Below, piece by piece: positions 52,329 to 61,762 of a DNA stretch of 64,000 nucleotides (its first letter is position 1; every line of letters starts with the position of its first letter). The DNA lies in assembly GCA_017547145.1 (NCBI GenBank), contig JAFYQJ010000011.1:1-64000 (forward strand). The letters are read 5' to 3'. Both the position numbers and the translations under genes were made by a program. The notes under the pieces were generated by a model. That model did not search any database. It was not told the DNA's origin and was given only the letters and a program-made list of their open reading frames with translations. The DNA comes from Paludibacteraceae bacterium (GTDB lineage Bacteria; Bacteroidota; Bacteroidia; Bacteroidales; Paludibacteraceae).

Positions 52329-54163
52329 AAACTTTGCATATCGCAAAGCCTTTTATAAAAACCATCTAAAGCAATCAACTCATCATGACGACCACGTTCT
52401 ACAATGCGTCCCTCGTGTAAAACACAAATTTCATCAGCACGTTTAATAGTAGACAATCGATGTGCAACAATCAATGTAGTCCTATTTTCCATCAATTTTT
52501 CAAGTGCCTCTTGTACCAATTTTTCAGATTCGGTATCAAGAGCCGAAGTAGCCTCATCGAGAATTAAGATTGGTGGATTTTTGAGTATAGCACGAGCTAT
52601 ACTCAATCGTTGACGTTGACCTCCTGACAACTTATTTCCTCGGTCACCTATAGTTGTTTGATAACCAGCACGAGTAGAAGAAATAAAATCGTGGGCGTTA
52701 GCTATTTTTGCCGCTGCCACTACATCTTCTTTTTGAACTTCGTCGACACCAAAAGCTATATTATTGAAAAACGTATCGTTAAACAATATTGCTTCTTGAT
52801 TTACATTGCCCATCAACGAACGTAAATCGTGCAACGACATATCTTTTATATTTACTCCGTCAATAAGGATTTCCCCTTTTTGAACATCATAAAAACGAGG
52901 CAATAAATCGACCAATGTCGATTTTCCTGAACCTGATTGCCCAACAAAAGCTATGGTTTTTCCCTTCTCTACCGTTAAATTTACATCGTTCAACACCCAA
53001 CGATCCGAGTATCGAAATGAAACATTTTTATATTCAATTTTATGATTGAAACTATCAAACGAGATGGGTTTTTCCGGATTTGGAATAGTGTCTTTAGCAT
53101 TAAGGATTTTATCAATACGCTCCAATGAAGCTAATCCTTTTTGAATACTATAACTTGCCTTTGTCAAATCTTTTGCAGGATTTATAATACTATAAAAAAT
53201 AACTAAATAATAGATAAACGATGGTGCAGATATTGTACTTGTATTGTTCAATATCAAAGACCCTCCATACATTAAAACAATAGCAATAACAACCGTTCCC
53301 AAAAATTCACTGACGGGATGTGCCAATGCGTGACGACGATTAATACGATTGAATGTTTCTCTAATTTTTTCATTTAAACGAGCAAAACGAGATTTTACTT
53401 TTTGTTCTGCATTAAATGCCTTGACGATACGTAAACCACCTAAAGTTTCTTCTATTTGAGAAAGCATTTCGCCCGTCTGTTCTTGTCCTAAAGTCGATTT
53501 TCGCTTTAGCGATTTACCAATTTGCCCAATCAAAAATCCACTGAGAGGAAGTATTATCAAAACAAAAATTGTTAATTGCCAACTCATAGCAAACATTGTT
53601 GTCAAATAGATAATAATCATTATTGGATTTTTGAAAATCATATCCAACGAACTCATTATAGAAACCTCAACTTCGTTGACATCACCCGTCATTCGCGACA
53701 TAATATCACCTTTATGTTCGTCAGAAAAAAAGCTTAAAGGCAAACTCACAACTTTATCATAAATTTGATTACGTAAATCGCGAAGCACACCCGTACGAAT
53801 TGGAATCATAAAATATGACCCAAGAAAAGATGTAGATGTTTTTAAAAAAGTAGTAAAAATGAGAAATATTCCTAAAAAAGCTAATGCCCAACCAGCACCA
53901 ATATTTACAATAATTTCTTCGATAAAATAAAAAGCATTGTTTTTGAAGGCAACTGCTAAATGTGAAATGCTGTCACTCCATTCCCACGTCATATAAACAG
54001 ATTTCTGGATTTTCATCCCAAATAAAATCTGCAAAATAGGAATTATAGACGCAAAGGAAAACAATGTAAAAATTGTAGACGCAAAATGAAAGAAAATATT
54101 TAGAAGAACGTATCTTTTATATGGAAAAACAAATCGTTTTAATAATTTAAAAAACTTAAACAT
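52325..54163 (-). CDS. ABC exporter, MsbA-like
   Basis: 612 aa from ATG 54163 (MFKFFKLLKRFVFPYKRYV). Forty-two more open codons upstream run through its own promoter region and are dropped. Six transmembrane helices lie in the first 330 residues, then one ATPase domain: Walker A GQSGSGKSTLVDLLP near 400, Q loop NVNQEAILFND, signature LSGGQRQRLSIARAILK, Walker B ILILDEATSALD, switch VAHRLSTI. A half-transporter that forms a homodimer; lipid A flipping (MsbA) is the likeliest role for this phylum-conserved form. Confidence 0.9.
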   Translation of the reverse strand: MFKFFKLLKRFVFPYKRYVLLNIFFHFASTIFTLFSFASIIPILQILFGMKIQKSVYMTWEWSDSISHLAVAFKNNAFYFIEEIIVNIGAGWALAFLGIFLIFTTFLKTSTSFLGSYFMIPIRTGVLRDLRNQIYDKVVSLPLSFFSDEHKGDIMSRMTGDVNEVEVSIMSSLDMIFKNPIMIIIYLTTMFAMSWQLTIFVLIILPLSGFLIGQIGKSLKRKSTLGQEQTGEMLSQIEETLGGLRIVKAFNAEQKVKSRFARLNEKIRETFNRINRRHALAHPVSEFLGTVVIAIVLMYGGSLILNNTSTISAPSFIYYLVIFYSIINPAKDLTKASYSIQKGLASLERIDKILNAKDTIPNPEKPISFDSFNHKIEYKNVSFRYSDRWVLNDVNLTVEKGKTIAFVGQSGSGKSTLVDLLPRFYDVQKGEILIDGVNIKDMSLHDLRSLMGNVNQEAILFNDTFFNNIAFGVDEVQKEDVVAAAKIANAHDFISSTRAGYQTTIGDRGNKLSGGQRQRLSIARAILKNPPILILDEATSALDTESEKLVQEALEKLMENRTTLIVAHRLSTIKRADEICVLHEGRIVERGRHDELIALDGFYKRLCDMQSF

Positions 54164-54187
54164 AGCTCTACCTTTTTTAACTTCCGA

Positions 54188-54195
54188 CAAAGATA
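54188..54195 (-). promoter_or_regulatory. Likely -7 element of the MsbA-like gene
   Basis: TATCTTTG on the minus strand, 24 bases before the ATG at 54163. It supports the shorter start. Confidence 0.5.
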
Positions 54196-54256
54196 AAAAG
54201 AATCTAAAATATTTACCTGCATTTAACGAATAATATAGAAAGAGACATAAAAACAT

Positions 54257-54264
54257 TAACTTTG
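54257..54264 (+). promoter_or_regulatory. Likely polA -7 element
   Basis: TAACTTTG, 25 bases before the polA ATG. No clear -33 partner. It is divergent from the exporter promoter. Confidence 0.5.
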
Positions 54265-54289
54265 CCATATATAAATTATACTCAAACAA

Positions 54290-57067
54290 ATGAAAAAATT
54301 ATTTCTTCTTGATGCTTATGCTTTAATATACAGAGCTTATTATGCTTTTTTAAAAATTGCTCGAAAAAATTCAAAAGGATTAAACACGTCAACCATTTAT
54401 GGATTTTTAAATACCTTACAAGACGTTATAAATCGTGAAAAACCAACACACATGGCTGTTGTATTCGATCCCTCTGGTCCAACATTCCGTCATAAAGCCT
54501 ACGAGCAATACAAAGCACAACGACAAGAAACTCCAGAAGACATTCGCATTGCAATACCTTACATAAAACAACTTATCGAAGCATATCGCATCCCTGTAAT
54601 TCAAGTAGATGGTTTTGAAGCAGATGACGTTATTGGAACACTTGCACAAAAAGCCGAAAGTTGTGGATTTGACGTTTTCATGATGACTCCAGACAAAGAT
54701 TATGGTCAATTGGTATCTAAACATAGATTTATATACAAACCACGCTTTGGCGGAAATGGTTACGACATACTTGGAATAAATGAAGTCAACGCAAAATTCA
54801 ATTTAGACAATCCAATGCAAGTGATTGATTTATTAGGATTGATGGGCGATTCGTCGGACAATATCCCTGGGTGCCCCGGAATTGGTGAGAAAACTGCAAT
54901 AAAGCTATTAAAAGAATTTGGAAACATCGACAATCTTTTACAAAATACCCATCAACTTAAAGGAGCTTTAAAAACAAAAATTGAAAATGGAAAAGAATCG
55001 ATAGAATTCTCACGATTTCTTGCCACAATAAAAACTGACGTTCCAATTGATTTTGATGAGAATCTCTGCTTAATGAAAGAACCTAATAACGAAGTTCTTA
55101 TCAATCTATTTACGGAGTTAGAATTTAGGACTCATCTTAATAAACTACTAAATAACAATGTAAACAAAGACCAAAAAGTAAAAAACACGCAAGGAACACT
55201 TTTTGAGGAAAACGATTTTTCAAAATCAACTATTCAAAATACTATAAACGCAACATTTACCAACATTGCAACTACAAAACACGAATACCACATCGTAAAC
55301 GATGAAACTTCTTTAGAAAAACTGATTGCTACTCTTTCGTCACAAAAAGAATTTTGTTTCGATACAGAAACCACCTCTGTAGAAGCCATCAACGCCGAAT
55401 TGGTAGGAATGTCCTTTGCCTTCGAACCATACAAAGCATTTTATGTCCCTTTCCCAATAGATCAAAATAAAGCAATAGTTTTAGCACAAAAATTCAAATC
55501 TATTTTCGAAAACAATTCTATCAAAAAAATTGGGCAAAATATTAAATTTGACTTAATAGTTTTACAAAACTACGGCATAAAACTTTGCGGTGAGTTATTC
55601 GATACCATGGTAGCTCACTACTTAATCAATCCTGAGTTAAGACATGGGATGGATTATATGGCCGAAATCCTTCTTAATTACCAAACGATTCACATCGAAG
55701 AACTAATAGGACAAAAAGGTAAAAATCAGCTCAATATGCAACAAGTTACTCTTGAAGAAATAGCAGATTATGCTTGTGAAGATGCTGATATAACACTACA
55801 ACTTAAACAAATTCTCGAGCAACAAATTAAAGAAAATAACATAGAAAAACTTTTCTATGAAATAGAAATTCCACTAGTGAAAGTGCTTGCACAAATGGAA
55901 ATAAATGGCGTAGGGATTGATGATTTTGCTTTAGCACAATCGTCGCAAACAATGACAAGTGAACTTTTAAAAATTGACTATGAAATAAAAAAACTTGCAG
56001 GAAGAGATATAAATATTAATTCGCCAAAGCAAATAGGAGAACTGCTTTTTGAACATTTGAAAATTGTTGAAAAAACAAAAAAGACAAAAACTGGACAATA
56101 CGTTACCGACGAAGAAACACTCGAAAAACTTAAAGGTAAGCATCCAATCGTTGAAAAAATATTAGAACATAGACAATTAAAAAAACTTTTAAGCACTTAC
56201 ATAGATGCACTTCCTGCTTTGATAAACAAAAAAACAAACAAAATACATACATCTTATAACCAAACCGTAACATCTACCGGAAGATTAAGTTCAAGCAATC
56301 CTAATTTGCAAAATATTCCTATTCGTGAAGAAAAAGGGAAAGATATACGAAAAGCCTTCGTTGCCAATCAGAATTGTGTTTTCTTAAGTGCCGACTATTC
56401 ACAAGTTGAACTACGAATTATGGCACATTTGAGCGGTGATGAAAATATGATAAAGGCTTTTCAATCGAATCACGATATCCACGCAGCAACAGCAGCCAAC
56501 ATCTACAAAGTACCTATCGAAGATGTTACATCAGATATGAGACGAAAAGCTAAAACTGCAAATTTTGGTATTATTTACGGAATTTCTGTTTTTGGACTTG
56601 CAGAGCGACTCAACATCCCAAGAAGCGAAGCCAAAGAACTTATTGATGAATATTTTGAAACATTCCCTATGGTAAAAACCTATATGGAAAAATGTGTAGA
56701 GAATGCTAGAGAAAAAGGATTTGTTGAAACTATTTTTGGACGAAAACGCTTTTTGCCTGACATAAATTCACACAATGCCAATGTTAGAGGTTTTGCAGAA
56801 CGCAATGCCATTAACGCTCCTATTCAAGGTTCTGCAGCTGATATTATTAAAATTGCTATGGCACGCATCGCAAAAAAACTCACAGAAGAAAATCTAAAAA
56901 CAGAAATGATTTTACAAGTTCACGACGAACTAAACTTCAACGTGCCAAACAACGAAATAGAACGTGTAAAATTGTTAGTAAAAGAAGAAATGGAAAACGC
57001 ATATCAACTGCAAGTTCCCTTAAAAGTAGATATAGGAATTGGCGAAAATTGGTTAGAAGCACATTAA
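54290..57067 (+). CDS. polA: DNA polymerase I
   Basis: 925 aa. Domain order: 5'-3' flap nuclease (residues 1-290, with LLDAYALIYRAYYAF, DGFEADDVIGTLA, MTPDKDYGQL and GDSSDNIPGCPGIGEKTA), 3'-5' proofreading domain (about 345-530; FDTETTS, GQNIKFDLIVL and YACEDADITL keep the acidic residues, so proofreading should work), and the polymerase domain with DYSQVELRIMAHLS, RRKAKTANFGIIYGIS and QVHDELNF. All three activities therefore appear intact. Acts in lagging-strand maturation and repair. Confidence 0.96.
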   Translation: MKKLFLLDAYALIYRAYYAFLKIARKNSKGLNTSTIYGFLNTLQDVINREKPTHMAVVFDPSGPTFRHKAYEQYKAQRQETPEDIRIAIPYIKQLIEAYRIPVIQVDGFEADDVIGTLAQKAESCGFDVFMMTPDKDYGQLVSKHRFIYKPRFGGNGYDILGINEVNAKFNLDNPMQVIDLLGLMGDSSDNIPGCPGIGEKTAIKLLKEFGNIDNLLQNTHQLKGALKTKIENGKESIEFSRFLATIKTDVPIDFDENLCLMKEPNNEVLINLFTELEFRTHLNKLLNNNVNKDQKVKNTQGTLFEENDFSKSTIQNTINATFTNIATTKHEYHIVNDETSLEKLIATLSSQKEFCFDTETTSVEAINAELVGMSFAFEPYKAFYVPFPIDQNKAIVLAQKFKSIFENNSIKKIGQNIKFDLIVLQNYGIKLCGELFDTMVAHYLINPELRHGMDYMAEILLNYQTIHIEELIGQKGKNQLNMQQVTLEEIADYACEDADITLQLKQILEQQIKENNIEKLFYEIEIPLVKVLAQMEINGVGIDDFALAQSSQTMTSELLKIDYEIKKLAGRDININSPKQIGELLFEHLKIVEKTKKTKTGQYVTDEETLEKLKGKHPIVEKILEHRQLKKLLSTYIDALPALINKKTNKIHTSYNQTVTSTGRLSSSNPNLQNIPIREEKGKDIRKAFVANQNCVFLSADYSQVELRIMAHLSGDENMIKAFQSNHDIHAATAANIYKVPIEDVTSDMRRKAKTANFGIIYGISVFGLAERLNIPRSEAKELIDEYFETFPMVKTYMEKCVENAREKGFVETIFGRKRFLPDINSHNANVRGFAERNAINAPIQGSAADIIKIAMARIAKKLTEENLKTEMILQVHDELNFNVPNNEIERVKLLVKEEMENAYQLQVPLKVDIGIGENWLEAH

Positions 57068-57095
57068 GCCTCTCAAAATATTTTTAGTGCTTCAT

Positions 57096-58229
57096 CTATT
57101 TTAAACTATCCACATAAAAAAAATCATGTTCAGGAAGAAGCTCTGGATGAAATATTTTGATTAAATCTGAAAGTATCAATTCTGGGTGAGCAACGCCACT
57201 TTCCCAAAAATCATTTGCTCCAAATACATTTTTTCGAGCATTAAAATTATATACTCTTCCGTTTTTTATAGGAGCAAACATTGCATAACGTTCATCTATT
57301 GCCTTTAATTCAGACAAACAATTGGCAGGAGCTCCAACCCAAACATCAGACGACGAAAACTTATGCAGTATTTGTTCAAAACTTAAAGGTAAACTCTCAT
57401 AGGTTGTATCGTTTTTATAGACATAATCACCCCCCGCATCAAGCAACAAATTACTCATATAACTCCTTCCTGACGGTACATACCACGTACCTTTAAAACC
57501 TCCTCCTGTCATCACCTGAGGCCTTTCAGTTATCGACGATTCCACCTTTTGCTTTAATGCAAAATAATCATCTACAACTTTTTCGAAAAAAGTTTCGGCC
57601 AATGCTTCTTTATTAAAAAATATAGCCATAAATTTTATCCACTCCGCACGCCCAAGTAATGTTGTTTCTTTCCATTCATTATTAGAAACGACAGAGATTC
57701 CTGTTTGTATAATACGCTTGTTCCCATCTTGTTGCCCAGCATCAAAGCCACTTACAAAAAGAACATCGGGGCTCAAAAAAATCAATCGCTCTAAGTTTAA
57801 CGAGAAAGCATCACCTAAATTTACTATTTCTCCTATCCTACACTTAGTTAAAATAGAATCATTATAAATCAAATCGGGCGAACAAACTCCCGCTATCGCA
57901 TCAAGTTCCCCAATTATCGACAAAAACTCTATATGTGTATTAGATGCTATCGCTATTTTTTGTAAAGGGACAACAATTTTTTGCCCATCGGAAGGCACCT
58001 CCGCTTGTTTTTGTTGCACTAGATAGTAACGCTCTACTACCTTTTGATCATCATTATTTAACAATTCTACTTTCTTATAATTTGGAGTATATGTCACACG
58101 AAATCCTTTAGCAAACTGCAAATTTAAAACAGAGTCTAGCAGCACTTTTTCTGAAGATTTGGTATCTTTATAAGAACAAGAAACCAAAAAAAAAGGTAAA
58201 AATAGGATAAATAAAAATATTGATTTCAT
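57096..58229 (-). CDS. Substrate-binding lipoprotein, BtuF/FecB type
   Basis: 377 aa from ATG 58229. The signal ends FFLVSC, a lipoprotein cleavage site. The body has the helical-backbone binding-protein fold: IAIASNTHIEFLSIIGELDA, LNLERLIFLSPDVLFVSGF, and GGGFKGTWYVPSGRSYMSNL (near 255) with VWVGAPANC later. Homologues serve uptake of iron complexes, heme or cobalamin; which one is unknown. No permease or ATPase gene is adjacent and no cobalamin riboswitch is seen upstream, so it stands alone here. Confidence 0.85.
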   Translation of the reverse strand: MKSIFLFILFLPFFLVSCSYKDTKSSEKVLLDSVLNLQFAKGFRVTYTPNYKKVELLNNDDQKVVERYYLVQQKQAEVPSDGQKIVVPLQKIAIASNTHIEFLSIIGELDAIAGVCSPDLIYNDSILTKCRIGEIVNLGDAFSLNLERLIFLSPDVLFVSGFDAGQQDGNKRIIQTGISVVSNNEWKETTLLGRAEWIKFMAIFFNKEALAETFFEKVVDDYFALKQKVESSITERPQVMTGGGFKGTWYVPSGRSYMSNLLLDAGGDYVYKNDTTYESLPLSFEQILHKFSSSDVWVGAPANCLSELKAIDERYAMFAPIKNGRVYNFNARKNVFGANDFWESGVAHPELILSDLIKIFHPELLPEHDFFYVDSLK

Positions 58230-58267
58230 TTCATTAAAAACATTTATCAACAAAGATATTTCTATTT

Positions 58268-58297
58268 TTTGAACAGCAGAATTTTTATTTACTTTTG
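58268..58297 (+). promoter_or_regulatory. Promoter of the DUF3078 gene
   Basis: TTTG (58268-58271), 18 bases, TACTTTTG (58290-58297). The ATG at 58331 lies 33 bases on. Confidence 0.6.
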
Positions 58298-58330
58298 CAA
58301 AAAATTTTATCAAATCTAATTTATACTAAA

Positions 58331-59251
58331 ATGAAAAAATTATCTCTTATTAGTTTACTGATTTTTTTCTGTGGAATTAACTTATTTGCTCAAGAAAACA
58401 TTGCCGAGCAAATAGAAGAACAACCAAAACCAAAGTATTGGAAGTGTAATGGTATTATTTCTTTAAATGCAAGTGCTACAAATATGTGGAATTGGGCAGC
58501 AGGAGGTAACAACAATGCAACTGGGGTTGCTTCAGCAAACATTACACTGCTTTACAAAAAAAAGACTATTGCATGGGAAAGCAATCTTGATACTGAAATT
58601 GGTGTTAGTTATTTGGATACCAAATTTGAACCTTGGAGAAAATCAAACGACAAAATAAATTTCTCAACAAAATTTGGATGGGAATTTCACAAACAATGGT
58701 ATTTAACTGTTGCGGGTAATTTTAAATCGCAATACATAAAAGGTTACGACTACGCTAACGACATAAAAACTCCAATTTCTGCATGGCTCTCTCCTTCGTA
58801 CACCGATATATCAGTCGGTATTGATTGGAAACCAAATGATATTTTTTCAGTATATCTTTCACCTGTAGCAGGAAAAATTTCAACTTGTACAAAAGAAGAT
58901 TTTCGTGAACGCTATGGCATAGATCTTAATAGAACAAACTTAGCTGAACTCGGTCTTTCGGCAAAAGCTGGGGTTAATTACACAAAAATTGAAAATCTAA
59001 AAATTATATCTACAGTAGGCATTTTTACTCCTTACACTTGGGGTGAAAAAACAGAACCTCGCCGTTTCGGAAATTTTGACGTGGATTGGGACTTTGCTAT
59101 TTCTTACCAATTTCTTAAAGTGCTAAATGTAACACTTAACACATCATTAAAATACTATCCGGGAGTACTCATTGCAGATAAAGAAGGCAATATGGCAGAA
59201 CGTGTACAATTTAAATCTATCTTTGGATTAGGAATCGGATATAGTTTCTAA
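58331..59251 (+). CDS. DUF3078 outer-membrane protein
   Basis: 306 aa from ATG 58331 (upstream codons to 58295 lie in the promoter). Signal peptide ends LFAQ. The DUF3078 pattern is plain: WKCNGIISLNASATNMWNWA then AGGNNNATG, strands of alternating polarity, GYDYANDIKTPISAWLSPSY near 155, and a final IFGLGIGYSF. Predicted small beta barrel with unknown cargo. A single-gene unit closed by a strong terminator. Confidence 0.87.
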   Translation: MKKLSLISLLIFFCGINLFAQENIAEQIEEQPKPKYWKCNGIISLNASATNMWNWAAGGNNNATGVASANITLLYKKKTIAWESNLDTEIGVSYLDTKFEPWRKSNDKINFSTKFGWEFHKQWYLTVAGNFKSQYIKGYDYANDIKTPISAWLSPSYTDISVGIDWKPNDIFSVYLSPVAGKISTCTKEDFRERYGIDLNRTNLAELGLSAKAGVNYTKIENLKIISTVGIFTPYTWGEKTEPRRFGNFDVDWDFAISYQFLKVLNVTLNTSLKYYPGVLIADKEGNMAERVQFKSIFGLGIGYSF

Positions 59252-59267
59252 AATGTTTTTATCATCT

Positions 59268-59296
59268 AAAAAAAGCACCTTAGAGGTGCTTTTTTT
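59268..59296 (+). terminator. Terminator after the DUF3078 gene
   Basis: Stem AGCACCT/AGGTGCT (59274-59280, 59284-59290) extended by A/T pairs, 3-base loop, and T-rich tail. Confidence 0.85.
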
Positions 59297-59424
59297 ATTT
59301 ACAAGAATTTTTCAAAATGTTAATTTAATATTAAAAATAACCATACAAAGAATTATTTTGTTAATTTAAACAAACAGCAACACTATATCTCAAAAAAAAT
59401 ATTTTTATTTGTAAAAATAAAAGT

Positions 59425-60906
59425 ATGAAAAAGTCATTTAGTTTATTTTTCGTTATTGTTGTTTCCGTATTTTTTGGGTTTTTGTTACATCTACAGTACA
59501 AAAACTTTCAAAACACGATGCTTATATACCAACAATTATACGACCACAAAGTACATAATGCTTTGAATTCGTTTGTAAAAGAATTGGAAAAAGAAGAATT
59601 TTCTATATATATCGATCTTGCCTTTCAAGAATTGATTACCGAAAAAGAAAATCAAGAAAAATCTATTTTATTAAAAAAACAATCTTTTCAGCATCGAATT
59701 GATACATTAAAAATAAAAAACAGAAATCTTCGACATTACCCCAAAAAAGATCTTATCTCCGAAACTACATTAAAGCTTCGACAAGAAAAATACACTCAAA
59801 TATTACATACAAAAGAAGTTATTGAGCAAATATTATCTGTTTGGATAACAGACCTCCAAAATAGAAATATACGCGAACGCGTAAATTTTGACAATTTTCA
59901 ACCATTACTTAACGAATATCTTACTGAAAACGGAATAAATGATAATTTTATGTTTTTCGTTTCTGACAAAAATGAAAAACTAATTTATGGTAAAAAACCA
60001 CAAATCGACGACTTGGAAGTCTATTCTCAAAAGCTTTTCCCATACGAATCTTCAAATTCGTTTTTCATAAATGTATATTTTCCCGATAAAAACGCTTTTA
60101 GCTTTGACATGGTATACTTACTAATACCCTCTACAAGCATTACTATACTATTGTTTTTAGCATTCGTCTTTATTATCATTGCATTGATCTATCAAAAAAA
60201 GTTAAGCACTACAAAAAACGATTTTATCAACAATCTTACACACGAATTAAAAACTCCTATATCTTCCATTTCTTTGGCAGCACAATTGATGCAAGATGAG
60301 ACATTTGAAAAAACGCCACAACTTCTTCAAAGAATTTCTAAAATATTAACTGAAGAGACAAAAAGACTTGGATTTCAGGTGGAAAAAGTTCTACAACTTT
60401 CAGCTCTTGACAAAGAAAAATTACCTATAAATTTTAAACCGCTTGACATAAACAATATCATAAAAAATACCGTAGAAAACTTTTCGTTAAGGATAGAAAA
60501 TTGCCAAGGAATATTGTCGACGCATTTTACAACAGAAGAGTCTTTTGCTATGATAGACGAATTACATTTTACAAATGCTATTTACAACCTTATAGACAAT
60601 GCTTTAAAATATAGGAATATTGATAAAAATTTAATTATAAGAATAAAAACTTGGAACAAGGGAAAATTGTTATATATAAGTGTAGAAGATAATGGCATCG
60701 GCATAAAAAAACGCGATTTAAAACTTATTTTTGACCGCTTTTATCGTGCAACAACTGGCAATGTTCATAATATTAAAGGATTTGGACTAGGGCTATCTTA
60801 TGTAAAAAAAATAATAGCTATTCACAAAGGAACTATTTCAGTCGAAAGTGAATTTGGGATAGGTACAAAATTTACAATTGCAATACCGCATACATCAAAC
60901 AAATAA
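59425..60906 (+). CDS. rprX: Sensor histidine kinase RprX-like
   Basis: 493 aa. One transmembrane helix at 5-24, a periplasmic sensor region to about 230, a second helix at about 232-254, then HisKA with the phospho-acceptor H273 in LTHELKTPISS, and an HATPase domain with the N box YNLIDNALKYRN, G1 VEDNGIGI, F box DRFYRATTG and G2 GFGLGLSYVKK. There is no HAMP domain. It pairs with the response regulator starting 10 bases on. The name rests on the partner's close likeness to Bacteroides RprY as I recall it; the signal is not known from the sequence. Confidence 0.88.
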   Translation: MKKSFSLFFVIVVSVFFGFLLHLQYKNFQNTMLIYQQLYDHKVHNALNSFVKELEKEEFSIYIDLAFQELITEKENQEKSILLKKQSFQHRIDTLKIKNRNLRHYPKKDLISETTLKLRQEKYTQILHTKEVIEQILSVWITDLQNRNIRERVNFDNFQPLLNEYLTENGINDNFMFFVSDKNEKLIYGKKPQIDDLEVYSQKLFPYESSNSFFINVYFPDKNAFSFDMVYLLIPSTSITILLFLAFVFIIIALIYQKKLSTTKNDFINNLTHELKTPISSISLAAQLMQDETFEKTPQLLQRISKILTEETKRLGFQVEKVLQLSALDKEKLPINFKPLDINNIIKNTVENFSLRIENCQGILSTHFTTEESFAMIDELHFTNAIYNLIDNALKYRNIDKNLIIRIKTWNKGKLLYISVEDNGIGIKKRDLKLIFDRFYRATTGNVHNIKGFGLGLSYVKKIIAIHKGTISVESEFGIGTKFTIAIPHTSNK

Positions 60907-60916
60907 AATAAGAAAT

Positions 60917-61621
60917 ATGGAACAAAAAACAAGAATTTTACTTTGCGAAGACGACGAAAGTCTAGGAATGCTACTCAAAGAGTATCTCCAAGTAAAAAAT
61001 TACGAAGCTGACCTTTTCCCCGACGGAGAATTAGGATATAAAGCTTTTATAAAGGGAACATACGATTTATGCATTTTCGACGTAATGATGCCTAAAAAAG
61101 ATGGTTTCTCTTTAGCACAAGATATTCGATTGGTAAACAAAAAAATACCTATTATCTTTTTAAGTGCAAAGACACTAAAAGAGGACATTCTTGAAGGATT
61201 CAAAATCGGTGCTGACGATTACATCACCAAACCTTTTAGCATGGAAGAACTAATCTTTAGAATAGAGGCTATACTCCGTCGTATGAATTGCTCAAAAGAA
61301 AGAAATCAAACCACATTTAAATTAGGTCTTTTTACTTTTGATACACAAAAAAAGATATTAACAATAGGAGATAAAGAAACACGCTTGACAACTAAAGAAA
61401 GTGAACTTCTTCATTTGTTAGCTCAAAATGGAAATAGTATTTTAGAACGTAATTATACACTAAAAACTATATGGGTAGATGACAATTACTTCAACGCTCG
61501 AAGCATGGATGTTTATATTACAAAACTTCGAAAACTGCTTAAGGAAGACCCTAACGTTGGAATATTAAACGTACATGGGAAAGGTTATAAATTGATTTTC
61601 CCTGAAGTTTCAGAAGAATAA
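60917..61621 (+). CDS. rprY: Response regulator RprY-like
   Basis: 234 aa from ATG 60917 (MEQKTRILLCEDDES). OmpR-type: receiver domain with acidic pocket CEDDE, phospho-acceptor D55 in CIFDVMMPKKDG, and conserved Lys in DDYITKPFSMEEL; then a winged helix (LTTKESELLHLLAQNGNS, YFNARSMDVYITKLRKLL, GKGYKLI). The sequence is very like RprY of Bacteroides and Porphyromonas, known for effects on envelope, redox and ion stress. Targets here cannot be derived. A hairpin terminator follows. Confidence 0.9.
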   Translation: MEQKTRILLCEDDESLGMLLKEYLQVKNYEADLFPDGELGYKAFIKGTYDLCIFDVMMPKKDGFSLAQDIRLVNKKIPIIFLSAKTLKEDILEGFKIGADDYITKPFSMEELIFRIEAILRRMNCSKERNQTTFKLGLFTFDTQKKILTIGDKETRLTTKESELLHLLAQNGNSILERNYTLKTIWVDDNYFNARSMDVYITKLRKLLKEDPNVGILNVHGKGYKLIFPEVSEE

Positions 61622-61644
61622 AAGCAAACAAACACAATCTGGAT

Positions 61645-61685
61645 AACTCCTAAATAATTAGACTTACCTCATTTATTTAGGAGTT
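61645..61685 (+). terminator. Terminator after rprY
   Basis: Perfect 13-bp stem (61645-61657 with 61673-61685), 15-base loop, then a T/C-rich tail (TATCTTTTC). Confidence 0.65.
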
Positions 61686-61734
61686 TATCTTTTCTTTCTA
61701 CAATGGAACCGATTTTTTTATAAATAAATGCCAC

Positions 61735-61742
61735 TATCTTTG
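61735..61742 (+). promoter_or_regulatory. Likely uvrA promoter -7 element
   Basis: TATCTTTG, 20 bases before the uvrA ATG, with an all-T stretch at the -33 position (61713-61719). No LexA-type box was recognised. Confidence 0.5.
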
Positions 61743-61762
61743 CAAAAATTTTCAAGAAAGGA

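Noticed and set aside
58230..58330. Cobalamin riboswitch expected before the BtuF-like gene
   Set aside because: No B12-box-like sequence or suitable fold was seen in this short gap.
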